A stretch of DNA of 64,000 nucleotides. It comes from an uncultured Lachnospiraceae bacterium (lineage in GTDB: Bacteria > Bacillota > Clostridia > Lachnospirales > Lachnospiraceae). The stretch spans positions 62,001 through 126,000 of the forward strand of contig CATBDC010000005.1 in NCBI GenBank assembly GCA_949502235.1. Direction: 5' to 3'. This document shows positions 44,218-53,087 of the stretch, in pieces. Within the stretch, counting starts at the first letter, position 1, and each line of letters opens with the position of its first letter. The position numbers and the translations under genes are program-made. The notes under the pieces are model-generated. The model had not been told where the DNA came from. It did no database searches and saw nothing but the letters and a program-made list of their open reading frames with translations.

Positions 44218-46367
44218 TTCTTCCGTCCTTTCCGGCTGGCGGTCTGATGGGAATTGTCAGCTTTGAGAGATTGCCGTACCGTCTGATTTGGGGCAATCGC
44301 CACCTGTTTCTTCTGTTTTGTAGTCTGGCGTGATAAAGCTGCGGAAACAGATTGGTTTGCCCTTGTATTTTCCTGCTGTCTTAAAGCTACGTCTCTCGTC
44401 CTGCCCGACGCTGCCTGTCCTTTTCCTGCCGTCGCCGGACGTTCCTTAGTTACAGGTTCATGCTGCCTGTTAGCTGCCGCCTGTGAACCTGACTTCACCA
44501 ATACAGGCGTTGTCGCTGGTCGGTCATGGGTTGGGGCAGCTTCTTTTCCTGTAAAACCAGAGCCTTGTCTTGCCCTGTCCAGCTCCTTGCGTTTTTCTGC
44601 AATGGTCTGCCTGTGCTGATTCTGCCTGTCGGCACGTCCTTGTTTCCTTGTCGCCTGTTCTTCCACAATGCCACGCTGGAAATCCGATACATTCTCCTGT
44701 ATCCGGCTTGCGCCGCTGTGAATCGCATACTGTGTTTGTATCGGCATATCTTTTACCTGCTGTTTGTCAGACTTTGCTTTATCACGGATACGGTCTTTGC
44801 TGTCAAGGACAGCACCCACTTTTTCACCAGCACGTTTCCCGAAAGTAGAAGTGCTATTGTTTGCCGGAGAATCCGTCTGTGCGTCGTGGTTTGGTCTATT
44901 ATGATTTCCTGCCTTTGCCGCATTGCTCTTTTGCGAGTGAGAGGTTACCGCCGCACCAACCGCACCTCCGGCAGCACCAGCGGCTATAGTTCTTCCTATC
45001 CTGCGCTCCAAACGTCTTGTACCACGCCCCAAGAACAGGTACGGTCGCCGTAAGATACGTCTGCCCACCTGCTGCGTATCCGAGGATTGCAGGCTGAACA
45101 TTGCCATCAAATCCCCCAGCTTAAAGTAGATTCCTGCAAAGGTCACTATCTGCAAGAACGCTATCATAAAGAACGGATAACCTGCGGAGATAGAATAAAA
45201 CATAGCGGATATGCTGAAAGCCGCCGTAATCACCAGCGTAATACCGGCACGGAGCATAATCGTATTGAACAGCTTTGTAAGCGCTTTTTTCGCCATACTT
45301 TCATAAGTCGGCAGCATGGACAAAATAAAACTGACGGGCAGGAACATAGCATACAGAATAAACAGTACCTGCGAAAATGTCATCATGCCCGTTAGTAAAA
45401 ATATAAAAATCGAAATCCCGATATTGAAGATAAACAGGAATACCACCGTTCCTAAACGGCTCATCGTCTTTGTGACGCTTAAATTTGCATTATCCCTGTC
45501 CTCAATCTCATCAACTACTACGTCCTCCCTGTCGTCCGTGTCCGGGCTGGCAGACAGTAATTCTTCGATACGGTCAGCACCCAGCGATTCTATATCCGAT
45601 TCCCCGTACTGCAAAAGCAGCCACGGCTGTTTCACCTGCACGGAAAACAGGCTGTCACGTATCAAAGCTACGCTGTCCTTTCCCTTACTGTCAGAATCCG
45701 GCAGCACAATCTTTGTTCCCAGCGACAGGGCGGCATTGCTTATGTCTGCGGAAAATCCGTTGACCTTTGCGATATAATCCGGCGCATAGGCAATCATTGA
45801 CGCTGACAGCAGAAACACAATCAGAAAATTTACCACCGCATGAATCGCCTTTGTGGTCTCCCGTCTGATAAGTCCTGTATACGCCACATAAATACCCATA
45901 ACCAGAATGAGAATAAGCAAGAATCCCACATAGAACCCCTCGCTGGAAAAGCCGCCGGAAGTCACTCCGGCAAGTGTCTGTATGTTTTTTCCGATTGCGT
46001 CTGCCGTATCTGATATGAAATCCAGCTTATAGGCTTCCTGCACCACATAGCCTGTAGCATTGGAGATATATAAACTCACCGTCCAGACAAAATTTGTGAT
46101 GGCATATAACCCGTACTGGATACTTTTTCCAATCCCATCTAACCAGTTCCACGGCAGCCAATCCCACGAACTGTCCACGTAGAAATCAAGCTGGTAGTTT
46201 TCCAGCGGATATTTGGAGTAGGCGTTTGCGTCGCTCACTGTATTGTCTACCAGTCCGGCGGCATAAGCGACTGTGCCTGTAAGGGAGAAAAATAGTAGCG
46301 CACCAATAAGAGATAACAGCAAAACTCCGAGAACTTTTAGAATTTTTCGTTTCCTCACAGGCTTCAC
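44214..46367 (-). CDS. Conjugative membrane protein (Orf15; TcpH/CD3337-EF1877 type)
   Basis: 717 residues from GTG with GGAG seven bases upstream. A polytopic membrane part (about residues 15-440, some eight helices) is followed by a long Gln/Arg/Ala/Thr-rich cytoplasmic tail (for example NQHRQTIAEKRKELDRARQGS). Length and design match Tn916 Orf15, the scaffold of the transfer channel. It overlaps both neighbours by four bases. Confidence 0.92.
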   Translation of the reverse strand: MKPVRKRKILKVLGVLLLSLIGALLFFSLTGTVAYAAGLVDNTVSDANAYSKYPLENYQLDFYVDSSWDWLPWNWLDGIGKSIQYGLYAITNFVWTVSLYISNATGYVVQEAYKLDFISDTADAIGKNIQTLAGVTSGGFSSEGFYVGFLLILILVMGIYVAYTGLIRRETTKAIHAVVNFLIVFLLSASMIAYAPDYIAKVNGFSADISNAALSLGTKIVLPDSDSKGKDSVALIRDSLFSVQVKQPWLLLQYGESDIESLGADRIEELLSASPDTDDREDVVVDEIEDRDNANLSVTKTMSRLGTVVFLFIFNIGISIFIFLLTGMMTFSQVLFILYAMFLPVSFILSMLPTYESMAKKALTKLFNTIMLRAGITLVITAAFSISAMFYSISAGYPFFMIAFLQIVTFAGIYFKLGDLMAMFSLQSSDTQQVGRRILRRPYLFLGRGTRRLERRIGRTIAAGAAGGAVGAAVTSHSQKSNAAKAGNHNRPNHDAQTDSPANNSTSTFGKRAGEKVGAVLDSKDRIRDKAKSDKQQVKDMPIQTQYAIHSGASRIQENVSDFQRGIVEEQATRKQGRADRQNQHRQTIAEKRKELDRARQGSGFTGKEAAPTHDRPATTPVLVKSGSQAAANRQHEPVTKERPATAGKGQAASGRTRDVALRQQENTRANQSVSAALSRQTTKQKKQVAIAPNQTVRQSLKADNSHQTASRKGRKK

Positions 46368-48814
46368 CTCGATTCTCCCGTCTGCACGGGCGGTCTGGTA
46401 TCAAAAGCATGAAACAAATCGGAGAATACCGGGTGTATCTGGATAACGCCCACACGCCCGTATAAATCCTGAAACAGACATTGCCCGTTCTCCAAATCCC
46501 TAAGCCGTTTCTGGTTGCCCTCGTCCTCTTTGTCCACGCCGAAAAATTCAAGGGTATTCTTGATTTCTTTGATGTCCGTACTACGAAATGCGAATTTTAA
46601 ACCGATATTGTTCTTCATCTTCTCGTCGTCCACGTCGCCGGAATTTTGTGTTACAAAATAAACGGCGGCGTTCATGGAGCGTCCAGCACGAATCAGTTTG
46701 TTAGAGAGAGCTTTCCCCTGTGCCACCTGTAAAAATGTCCATGCTTCATCTAAATCTACCATCTTAAAAATGCTTCTGTCCGAGTGGATAAAATCCAGAG
46801 CAAAGGTACTGATAACGATAAGCATAGCAACGGAAAGCAGCTCCATTGTGGTGTATTCCTCAAATTTTGTATCCTTATCCGGTAGCACAAGGTCTGCCAC
46901 CTGTATAATGTTGAACTGCCTGTCCAAGCTGATAGACTGCCTTTTTTCACCGTCCGAGAAAAGCAGGTGTGCAAAATCATAGTCCGTCATGCTCTCGATA
47001 TGGTCTGCGATATTCTCCGCCACAGGAGAGCCGTCATTCCTTAATTCATCAATCACACGGAGAAGTCCACGCTTTTTACTCTGGGTAACAGAGCGGATTG
47101 CCCGTCTAAGGACGGGGAACTTCTCACCGTCACGGGAAGAAATACCTGTAAGGAATGTCAAAATATCAATCACAAGGCTTTCAGCGTCCTTTGTGCGCTT
47201 CATAATCACATACGGGTCAAGAAGTCCTTTGTTCCTGTCCTCGCTGGTGAGGTTCACCATCTTGATTTCATGTGCAATGTCGGGCAATGTATCCTGCCAG
47301 TTGCCACGCTCGGATTTCGGGTCTACAATGACTGCCTTTCCCCCGAACAGCACCGCATAGTAAATGATAAGGTTGTTGCAGAATGATTTTCCACCGCCGA
47401 GAGAGCCTAAGAACGCTGCCGCTAACGCATTGGTGACAGAACCTTTTACCCCCTGTGCCGCAAGGCTGGGTTTTAGGTAGACGTTTCTTCCTGTATCAAG
47501 GTTATAGCCGATATAAATACCGTCCGTTTCCCCTAGCTGCTGCGTCGCCCCGAATCCAAGTCCGGCAAGGAAATCACTGGTGACATACTGGATATAATCA
47601 TTCATGTACCGTTTGCTGGCTGGCAGAAATTCCCCGTGCAATCCCAGCATATCCCCGAACGGGCGCACCAGCTTTACATTCAAGTCGTCGTAAAAATCCT
47701 TAACCTCGTCACAACGGCGTTTCAGCTCGTCCAGACTGTCCGCCGCCACACGGATAACGTAGGACAGCTTGTACATGGATTCCTTTGACTGGTCTAAACT
47801 GGTTTCCAGCTCATTTACCGAATCCAGAGCCTCCATTACGTTGCTGCCTGTCTCATTGTTGGATTCCCACGCATGGTTATCTAAATCTTTCAGCTCTTTC
47901 TTCTTGTTGCGGACAGTGGATAAGGCTTTCTTATTTGTCACAATCTCCACATTCATAGAGGTTGAGACGGGGAATGTAAACTGCTGTTGCTGGTAGTAGA
48001 AGATTTCCGAAGATGGAAAATCCAGCTCCCCGACAATGCTGTTGATGGTAAAATAGGCAGCGTAAGTTGTAGTATCCTCACTGTCTATCTTTAAGTACCG
48101 CTGGTTTTCCGTTATCAGGCAGCGGCTAGGACGGATAAGATCATACCGCTTTACCAGCGTTTCACGCTTCAATTTCTTTATGGGGAAATCATACTCGTAA
48201 TCCTCATAGGCAACCCCGGCTCTGCCGTAGATATGCTCTATGAGATAACCGAAATCCTTTTTCTCCAGCCTGCGGAACTTAAAACGACGGGAGATTTTAT
48301 TTTCCAACAATTTCTCCATCTTCATGTAGCGGCTGATTTCATCATTGCTCATGGAAACGAAGTCGCCCATCAGCTTATGGTTGACCTCATAGATAAAATC
48401 CGCAAAGCTCATAGCCGCTGATTTCCTCATGCCCTTTAAGCTGATTTCTTCCTCGTTCACCAGCAGCTTAAAGCCGACAAAAAAGCGGTAGTCTATCTGA
48501 TTTTCCCCAATCATATCTATTAACGCCTGTGTCTGTTGGTCTATCTTCTTACAGGCGACCTCACGTAACCGCCCTGTGATTTGCTTTTTGGAACGCTCCT
48601 GTGTGGCTCGTATACTGGATTCCGTGCTTATCTGCAAGGCGTGGATTTTCCCGTCACGGCTCTGTGCGATAAGCTGGCGGAAGTTGTCATGCACCAGATA
48701 CTTTTCTTCCGGCGACAGGAACGAATAATTGTAGGGTATCAGCTCATAGTAGGCGAAACATTCGCCGTCATGGTTGAATACCAGATTGTTTTCGATATAT
48801 TTAATCGGGAACAT
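46364..48814 (-). CDS. VirB4/ConE-like transfer ATPase (Orf16)
   Basis: 816 residues from ATG at 48814 with AGGAG eight bases upstream; the GTG at 48823 lies within the site. Walker A is LGSLGGGKSF and Walker B FKMVDLDEAWTFL, with VTQNSGD as a following motor motif. VirB4-family ATPases drive assembly and substrate passage of type IV secretion systems. The start overlaps the TcpE stop by 14 bases. Confidence 0.94.
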   Translation of the reverse strand: MFPIKYIENNLVFNHDGECFAYYELIPYNYSFLSPEEKYLVHDNFRQLIAQSRDGKIHALQISTESSIRATQERSKKQITGRLREVACKKIDQQTQALIDMIGENQIDYRFFVGFKLLVNEEEISLKGMRKSAAMSFADFIYEVNHKLMGDFVSMSNDEISRYMKMEKLLENKISRRFKFRRLEKKDFGYLIEHIYGRAGVAYEDYEYDFPIKKLKRETLVKRYDLIRPSRCLITENQRYLKIDSEDTTTYAAYFTINSIVGELDFPSSEIFYYQQQQFTFPVSTSMNVEIVTNKKALSTVRNKKKELKDLDNHAWESNNETGSNVMEALDSVNELETSLDQSKESMYKLSYVIRVAADSLDELKRRCDEVKDFYDDLNVKLVRPFGDMLGLHGEFLPASKRYMNDYIQYVTSDFLAGLGFGATQQLGETDGIYIGYNLDTGRNVYLKPSLAAQGVKGSVTNALAAAFLGSLGGGKSFCNNLIIYYAVLFGGKAVIVDPKSERGNWQDTLPDIAHEIKMVNLTSEDRNKGLLDPYVIMKRTKDAESLVIDILTFLTGISSRDGEKFPVLRRAIRSVTQSKKRGLLRVIDELRNDGSPVAENIADHIESMTDYDFAHLLFSDGEKRQSISLDRQFNIIQVADLVLPDKDTKFEEYTTMELLSVAMLIVISTFALDFIHSDRSIFKMVDLDEAWTFLQVAQGKALSNKLIRAGRSMNAAVYFVTQNSGDVDDEKMKNNIGLKFAFRSTDIKEIKNTLEFFGVDKEDEGNQKRLRDLENGQCLFQDLYGRVGVIQIHPVFSDLFHAFDTRPPVQTGESR

Positions 48815-49190
48815 AGATTTCACTCCTAACTGCTGTGACAGCGGTATTAAATTTTTCGGTTTTCAGATGGACAGTCTTTCCGGCATAAGTGACTTTCGGG
48901 CGCAAGTAGTAGGAAATACAGGATTTTAGGAATCCAAAAGGTTTCTTCCCGTCGAAAGTCTTTTGGGATACGAACCATGTAAATGCCACGGGAAGTCCAA
49001 AGTATTTAAGGAACGCCCCGTCAATCATGGCAAGTGGCGGCAGCTCCCCGAACAGGATAACAACGAACAGCGACAGCACAAACCACGCCATCTGGCTAAA
49101 GGTCACGGGGAACGGGAGCTGAAAGTCGTTGATGGCATAGATAACTTTCTCCACGCTCCAAATGCTGGTGTAGCTTTTTATTTTCTTCAT
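48801..49190 (-). CDS. TcpE family conjugal transfer membrane protein (Orf17)
   Basis: 129 residues. Two closely spaced membrane helices (near 30-50 and 55-75) lie between polar ends, with FGLPVAFTWFVSQKTFDGKKPFGFLKSCISYY, the typical TcpE signature. It is a small membrane subunit of the Gram-positive transfer channel. AAAGGA lies 13 bases before the start, a rather long spacing. Confidence 0.92.
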   Translation of the reverse strand: MKKIKSYTSIWSVEKVIYAINDFQLPFPVTFSQMAWFVLSLFVVILFGELPPLAMIDGAFLKYFGLPVAFTWFVSQKTFDGKKPFGFLKSCISYYLRPKVTYAGKTVHLKTEKFNTAVTAVRSEIYVPD

Positions 49191-49344
49191 TTTTCTGAAT
49201 CAGTCCTTTCTTATTTTGCTTTAACTGGAAACGGCAGCCTGTTTTCAGACCGCCGCATTTCTCTTGTTGCATAAAAAATACCAGTGGTGTTTCACTGGCA
49301 GAGGGTAAAGGTGTATGCTATTGTTATTTCTGGTAGGAATATCC

Positions 49345-49833
49345 TTAATACGGACACTCAAATATCCCATGATTGGTGACGACGAAACGCCCCTCCAAGT
49401 CAAGGTCACGTCCGTATGCTTCATAGTCTATGTAGCTGCGGATTCTTTCTGGTATCTCTCCAAGACTTTGACATTCATCTATAAAGTAATAGGCAACGTC
49501 AGTCATATCGTCACAGCCGGGATACTGGATAATCTCGTCTGCGTGTTCGCATAGTTCCTCCAAGCTGCTGTAGTAGCAGAGCAGTTCTGAAAGCTCGTCC
49601 TGTATGTCCTCCGGCAAATCTTCCACCATCTCACAAAAGCGGTTGATTTCCTCGATAGATGTATACTCGTCAATATCAAAGGGCAGCTCGTAATCGTGAA
49701 TTGCGTATTCCTCATACTGGTCGTTCAAGCCGATACGTTCTGCCATCTCGTCATAGTCTATGGGCGGCGTGAACCATGCGCCCACTAATTCCCCCTCATT
49801 GTGTTTTCCGAGGTTGGCAATGTAAACCTGCAT
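49345..49833 (-). CDS. ardA: Antirestriction protein ArdA (second copy)
   Basis: 162 residues, strongly acidic, as expected for a DNA mimic that inhibits type I restriction enzymes during entry into a new host. Typical segments are VYIANLGKHNEGELVGAWFTPP, YEEYAIHDYELPFDIDEYTS, and YIDYEAYGRDLDLEG. Length and motifs match Tn916 ArdA (Orf18). A more divergent ArdA lies directly upstream. Confidence 0.95.
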   Translation of the reverse strand: MQVYIANLGKHNEGELVGAWFTPPIDYDEMAERIGLNDQYEEYAIHDYELPFDIDEYTSIEEINRFCEMVEDLPEDIQDELSELLCYYSSLEELCEHADEIIQYPGCDDMTDVAYYFIDECQSLGEIPERIRSYIDYEAYGRDLDLEGRFVVTNHGIFECPY

Positions 49834-49857
49834 TTCTTCTATGATACATCACCGCCT

Positions 49858-50361
49858 TTACCGATAGCGGAACACGCCGCTTGTAGTAAAAAGGTACTCG
49901 TCGTTTGCTTCTAATTCCTGCCCGATTGACGCATAGTCGATATGGTTCTGCAGAGCAACCGGAATCTCCCCGTAAAGCTGTTCCTCCGTCAGAAGAATCC
50001 TTGCCAGCGATTCCCCGTCGTATGCCTCATAATGGCGTATCTCTTCCTTGTTTTCAAAGAAATCCTCAAAGCTGTAAAACCACTTTTTCTGTATAGCTTC
50101 TATTTCATTCCCCACAGGCGTACCCTCAATTTCCTGTACCTTACGGCAGTTCTCGTTGACCTCCCAGATGGAAGTGTCGGTATTCACATGGAACGGCAGC
50201 TCATAGTCTGCAATCATTAATTGTTCCTCATGCTCCACGCCTAATTTTTCCTTGATTTCCTCAAAATCCACAGGGCAGTCAAACCAATCGCCGGAGTATT
50301 CCTCGTCGCCCTCTCGGTAAGGATTTGTATTGTTTAACAGGTAAATCCTCATTTCATACAC
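49858..50361 (-). CDS. ardA: Antirestriction ArdA-like protein (first copy)
   Basis: 167 residues from GTG at 50361 with AAAGGAAG nine bases upstream; ATG at 50352 is an alternative. It is acidic and has the ArdA frame: MRIYLLNNTNPYREGDEEYSGDWFDCP, LMIADYELPFHVNTDTS, HIDYASIGQELEANDEYLF. It diverges clearly from the second copy, so it is not a recent duplication and may target other restriction enzymes. It overlaps the small gene upstream by 13 bases. Confidence 0.93.
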   Translation of the reverse strand: MYEMRIYLLNNTNPYREGDEEYSGDWFDCPVDFEEIKEKLGVEHEEQLMIADYELPFHVNTDTSIWEVNENCRKVQEIEGTPVGNEIEAIQKKWFYSFEDFFENKEEIRHYEAYDGESLARILLTEEQLYGEIPVALQNHIDYASIGQELEANDEYLFTTSGVFRYR

Positions 50362-50579
50362 GTTGTTTCACTTCCTTTCTTACTTTCCAGTGTTCCCATG
50401 ACTACAGTATAATCCTCTCCGAATACATAATGGGAAAATTTTTCTAACTGTTCCTTTGGGTAGGAGTGCGGCGGCAGCTCCTTTAATTCTTCCAGCACCC
50501 TTTTTCTGCGGTGGGGCAGGTCGGAGATATAGTTGCAGCCGGTCAGTTCTACCATGTCCTCAAAAATATCTGTTTTCAA
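50349..50579 (-). CDS. Small conserved protein of the ardA operon
   Basis: 76 residues from TTG at 50579, which has GGAGG five bases upstream; the ATG at 50591 is also possible but has no site. The protein (KTDIFEDMVELTGCNYISDL, later PPHSYPKEQLEKFSHYVFGEDY) is a common neighbour of ardA in Tn916-like elements of clostridia. No function is known. Confidence 0.7.
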   Translation of the reverse strand: MKTDIFEDMVELTGCNYISDLPHRRKRVLEELKELPPHSYPKEQLEKFSHYVFGEDYTVVMGTLESKKGSETTCMK

Positions 50580-50633
50580 TGTAACCTCCATTCTTTCTAA
50601 TTGATTTTTAAAAGTTGACAGCGTTCAGATTTT

Positions 50634-50727
50634 TATTCGTGTACCATTCCCTCACCCCCTTTTCATTCCCCCTATGCCCGAACTCCCATAGGGGGAATGG
50701 TAAGTTTGCGTTGAAACGCAAACTGTT
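50634..50727. repeat. 94-bp direct repeat, left copy, with two hairpins
   Basis: It matches 52765-52858 in the same orientation with three mismatches. It contains CATTCCCCCTATG (50664-50676) paired with its complement (50687-50699), and AGTTTGCGTT (50703-50712) paired with its complement (50715-50724). The two copies enclose exactly the AAA+/DUF6414-like gene pair. Confidence 0.93.
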
Positions 50728-50788
50728 GATGAAAATTTGCATGAAAAAAGCAGCAAACCGTAATATGATTTACTGCTTTATAACACAT

Positions 50789-51895
50789 TTACTTTTTTAC
50801 TTTACTTAAAATAACGGATAATGCGAAAGTATTTTCAATAGTGTGTTGTATTTGTCGAACATTTTCACATTGTATATAAGAATTTTTCAATCTTAACTTA
50901 GTAGGTTCATCTAATTGATATTTGAAATCTTTTTCATATTTTTTGAAGGCCATTTCTCCAATTTTTATTTTTGATTCGTCGGTCAAATCATTGAAATGAA
51001 TAACTTTATCGAAACGATTATAAATGGCACTACCTAGATTTTCTTCGACATCTCTTAAATCTGTATAATTAGACGTACAAATTATAATAGATTTTTTGAG
51101 TTCCAAATAATAATTCTGGTCTTCATAGACACCTTCATCAAAAAGCTGATAAAATGCGCTGTGGAAAGAGGGGTGTGCTTTATCAAATTCATCCAATAAT
51201 AATACATTAGATTTCCTATCTAACAAATCTTTAGCAAAACTTTTCTCGTAATGTGCGCCTCCGAACAAATATGTTGCAAATTGATTATTCTGATACATAG
51301 AAAACTGTTTCCTAAATATTGGTTCACCTATAATTTTAGCCAAATATTTTGCTGTCTCCGTTTTTCCTATTCCCGATTTTCCATAAAACAGCAAAACTAC
51401 AGGTTTTTTCCTGTATCTCAAAGTAAGAGGAAAAAGTGCTTGCAATAGCTCTATCTTAACATCTTCTTGTCCAATAATCTTGTTGTCATAATCATTATTA
51501 AGACTAAATAAATGAGAAGTTGTAAGTTTTTTATATTTTTGGTATTTTATTTCTGCATCTGGATATAGTCTTCTAATTTGTTCACTAATTTGTAATGGTG
51601 GATTTTGTATGTATAAATTTTCTATATTAAATTTAGATAAAAAATTCGCAAAGTTAATAATAACATGTTCTCTTACCCCTGCATATTCATCTGAACTTAT
51701 CACAAAATTCTTAACATTTATTTTTTCTTCTTTTTCTTCCGGCGGATATTCTCCGTTTTGATTAGGTATAACTAATCGCATAGATTTTCCATCTTTATCA
51801 GATTCATAAGCCAAATCAGTCAAATTTCTATATTCTTTAGGAATTATTTGATTAAACTTTTCTTTTGAACCATAATAAATAATTATCCTATTCAA
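50789..51895 (-). CDS. AAA+ ATPase (ClpB D2-like) of the cargo cassette
   Basis: 368 residues from TTG with AGGAG about nine bases upstream; the TTG overlaps the stop of the upstream gene by eight bases. The first 130 residues have no recognised domain. The rest is an AAA+ module like ClpB/ClpA domain 2: KIIGQEDVKIELLQAL, Walker A GKSGIGKT (172-179), Walker B VLLLDEFDKA (231-240), sensor 1 N276, arginine finger in IYNRFD (R294). The peptide-pore loop is not clear. It is very AT-rich compared with the backbone. With the adjacent gene it forms a two-gene unit enclosed by direct repeats. Confidence 0.85.
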   Translation of the reverse strand: MNRIIIYYGSKEKFNQIIPKEYRNLTDLAYESDKDGKSMRLVIPNQNGEYPPEEKEEKINVKNFVISSDEYAGVREHVIINFANFLSKFNIENLYIQNPPLQISEQIRRLYPDAEIKYQKYKKLTTSHLFSLNNDYDNKIIGQEDVKIELLQALFPLTLRYRKKPVVLLFYGKSGIGKTETAKYLAKIIGEPIFRKQFSMYQNNQFATYLFGGAHYEKSFAKDLLDRKSNVLLLDEFDKAHPSFHSAFYQLFDEGVYEDQNYYLELKKSIIICTSNYTDLRDVEENLGSAIYNRFDKVIHFNDLTDESKIKIGEMAFKKYEKDFKYQLDEPTKLRLKNSYIQCENVRQIQHTIENTFALSVILSKVKK

Positions 51896-52655
51896 TGCTC
51901 ATCACTCCTGCTAACACAATATCGTATACTTTTAAAAATTGTTTTGATGGTTCACTTATGTTCCCTGTTACAATTTCCTTAACATCTGGTACACTATTAG
52001 GTTGAGATGTTTCAAATTCCTTTTCTAATGATAATTGCTCATTAGTACATTCTCCAACTTGAACACCAAAATAGCTTAAATTCATTTTTGACAAATCGGC
52101 TAAACTGTAATCATTTTTAAAGGCATTAATATTAAATCTTAAAACACAGGACGGTTTTTGTTCACTGCTTAAAAGCATTTGATAATATCCACGTTCGCCA
52201 AGAAGAGCATTATTAAGTCCTTCGAGGTCTATCGGAATTTGTTCTTTAGGAACAATGTTTAAATATGAACTATACATTCTATACATAGAAATAGAATTTT
52301 GTGGAGCATAAACACTGTCATTATGAAATTGACGTATGTTTTTGTCCTTGCTCGCCATTGATATATAATCTGTTAAAAGGGTATTAGTAACTGTACTTTT
52401 TATCAATTTACTTGTATTTGTGTCTATACTTGTATTTGCATTTCCAGATATAGACGCTTTAACAAACGACAGTAAATTAAATCCACCTTTAGCTTGTATA
52501 TCAATTTCTGCTATCAATTTTGCTAATTTTTCTTTGTTTTCTGTAGACGTCCAGTCAATTTGTCCACCATTTTGTATTGTGATATAATCTGTTGCTGCTG
52601 TTTCATCAAAATAAATTACTTTAATCATCTTTTTTGGATTTTCTTTTTTTGACAT
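51888..52655 (-). CDS. DUF6414-like protein of the cargo cassette
   Basis: 255 residues, preceded by GGAG. It starts MSKKENPKKMIKVIYFDET, then AATDYITIQNGGQIDW, and has a central Ser/Thr/Asn-rich part (SGNANTSIDTNTSKLIKS) and SVLRFNI-like strands later (KPSCVLRFNINAF). I recognise it as similar to DUF6414 proteins, whose function is unknown. The gene is AT-rich and coupled to the AAA+ gene by an eight-base overlap. A sensor or effector working with the ATPase is a reasonable idea, not shown. Confidence 0.7.
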   Translation of the reverse strand: MSKKENPKKMIKVIYFDETAATDYITIQNGGQIDWTSTENKEKLAKLIAEIDIQAKGGFNLLSFVKASISGNANTSIDTNTSKLIKSTVTNTLLTDYISMASKDKNIRQFHNDSVYAPQNSISMYRMYSSYLNIVPKEQIPIDLEGLNNALLGERGYYQMLLSSEQKPSCVLRFNINAFKNDYSLADLSKMNLSYFGVQVGECTNEQLSLEKEFETSQPNSVPDVKEIVTGNISEPSKQFLKVYDIVLAGVMSIE

Positions 52656-52764
52656 TTGTATTCTCCATTAATTGAATTTGTTTAATAATACTATGCATAT
52701 TATACCATTTCACGGAGTAATTTGTAGAAAAATTTAAGTAATCTATTTTTTGATTATGAAAGAC

Positions 52765-52858
52765 TATTCGTGTACCATTCCTTCACCCCCTTTTCATTCC
52801 CCCTATGCCCGAACTCCCATAGGGGGAATGGTAAGTTTGCGTTGAGACGCAAACTATT
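52765..52858. repeat. 94-bp direct repeat, right copy
   Basis: Same as 50634-50727 except three bases. It lies seven bases beyond the stop of the TcpD-like gene. If the cassette is removed by recombination between the copies, 2,131 bases are lost and one repeat remains in the usual place between the TcpD-like gene and the ardA operon. Confidence 0.93.
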
Positions 52859-52865
52859 AGATTTG

Positions 52866-53087
52866 CTATGCTCCGATAATTCTATTGAAAAGCTGCAATA
52901 ACACCTCTTTCACGCCAGCAGCATTGAATACCAGACCGACAGCAATCAATGCAATCACCAAGAACCCGATAAGTTTTGAAAACTCCCTCTTGAATCCAAG
53001 ATACACCCCGATAACCACAATTGCCATAAGCACCAGCGATTGTGCATTGCTTAAAAACCAGTTGTATAAATTCTGTCCAAAATTCAT
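52866..53087 (-). CDS. TcpD-like small membrane protein of the transfer system
   Basis: 73 residues, AAGGAG nine bases before the start. Two membrane helices (SLVLMAIVVIGVYLGF and LIGFLVIALIAVGLVFNAAG) are joined by a short basic loop. Position after the relaxase gene and size match the TcpD/Orf19-type small channel subunit. It overlaps the relaxase stop by four bases. Confidence 0.85.
   Translation of the reverse strand: MNFGQNLYNWFLSNAQSLVLMAIVVIGVYLGFKREFSKLIGFLVIALIAVGLVFNAAGVKEVLLQLFNRIIGA

Noticed and set aside
44526-45053. Plus-strand ORF of 175 codons inside orf15
   Set aside because: It is the antisense of the low-complexity Gln/Arg/Ala tail of the conjugative membrane protein, which explains the open frame.
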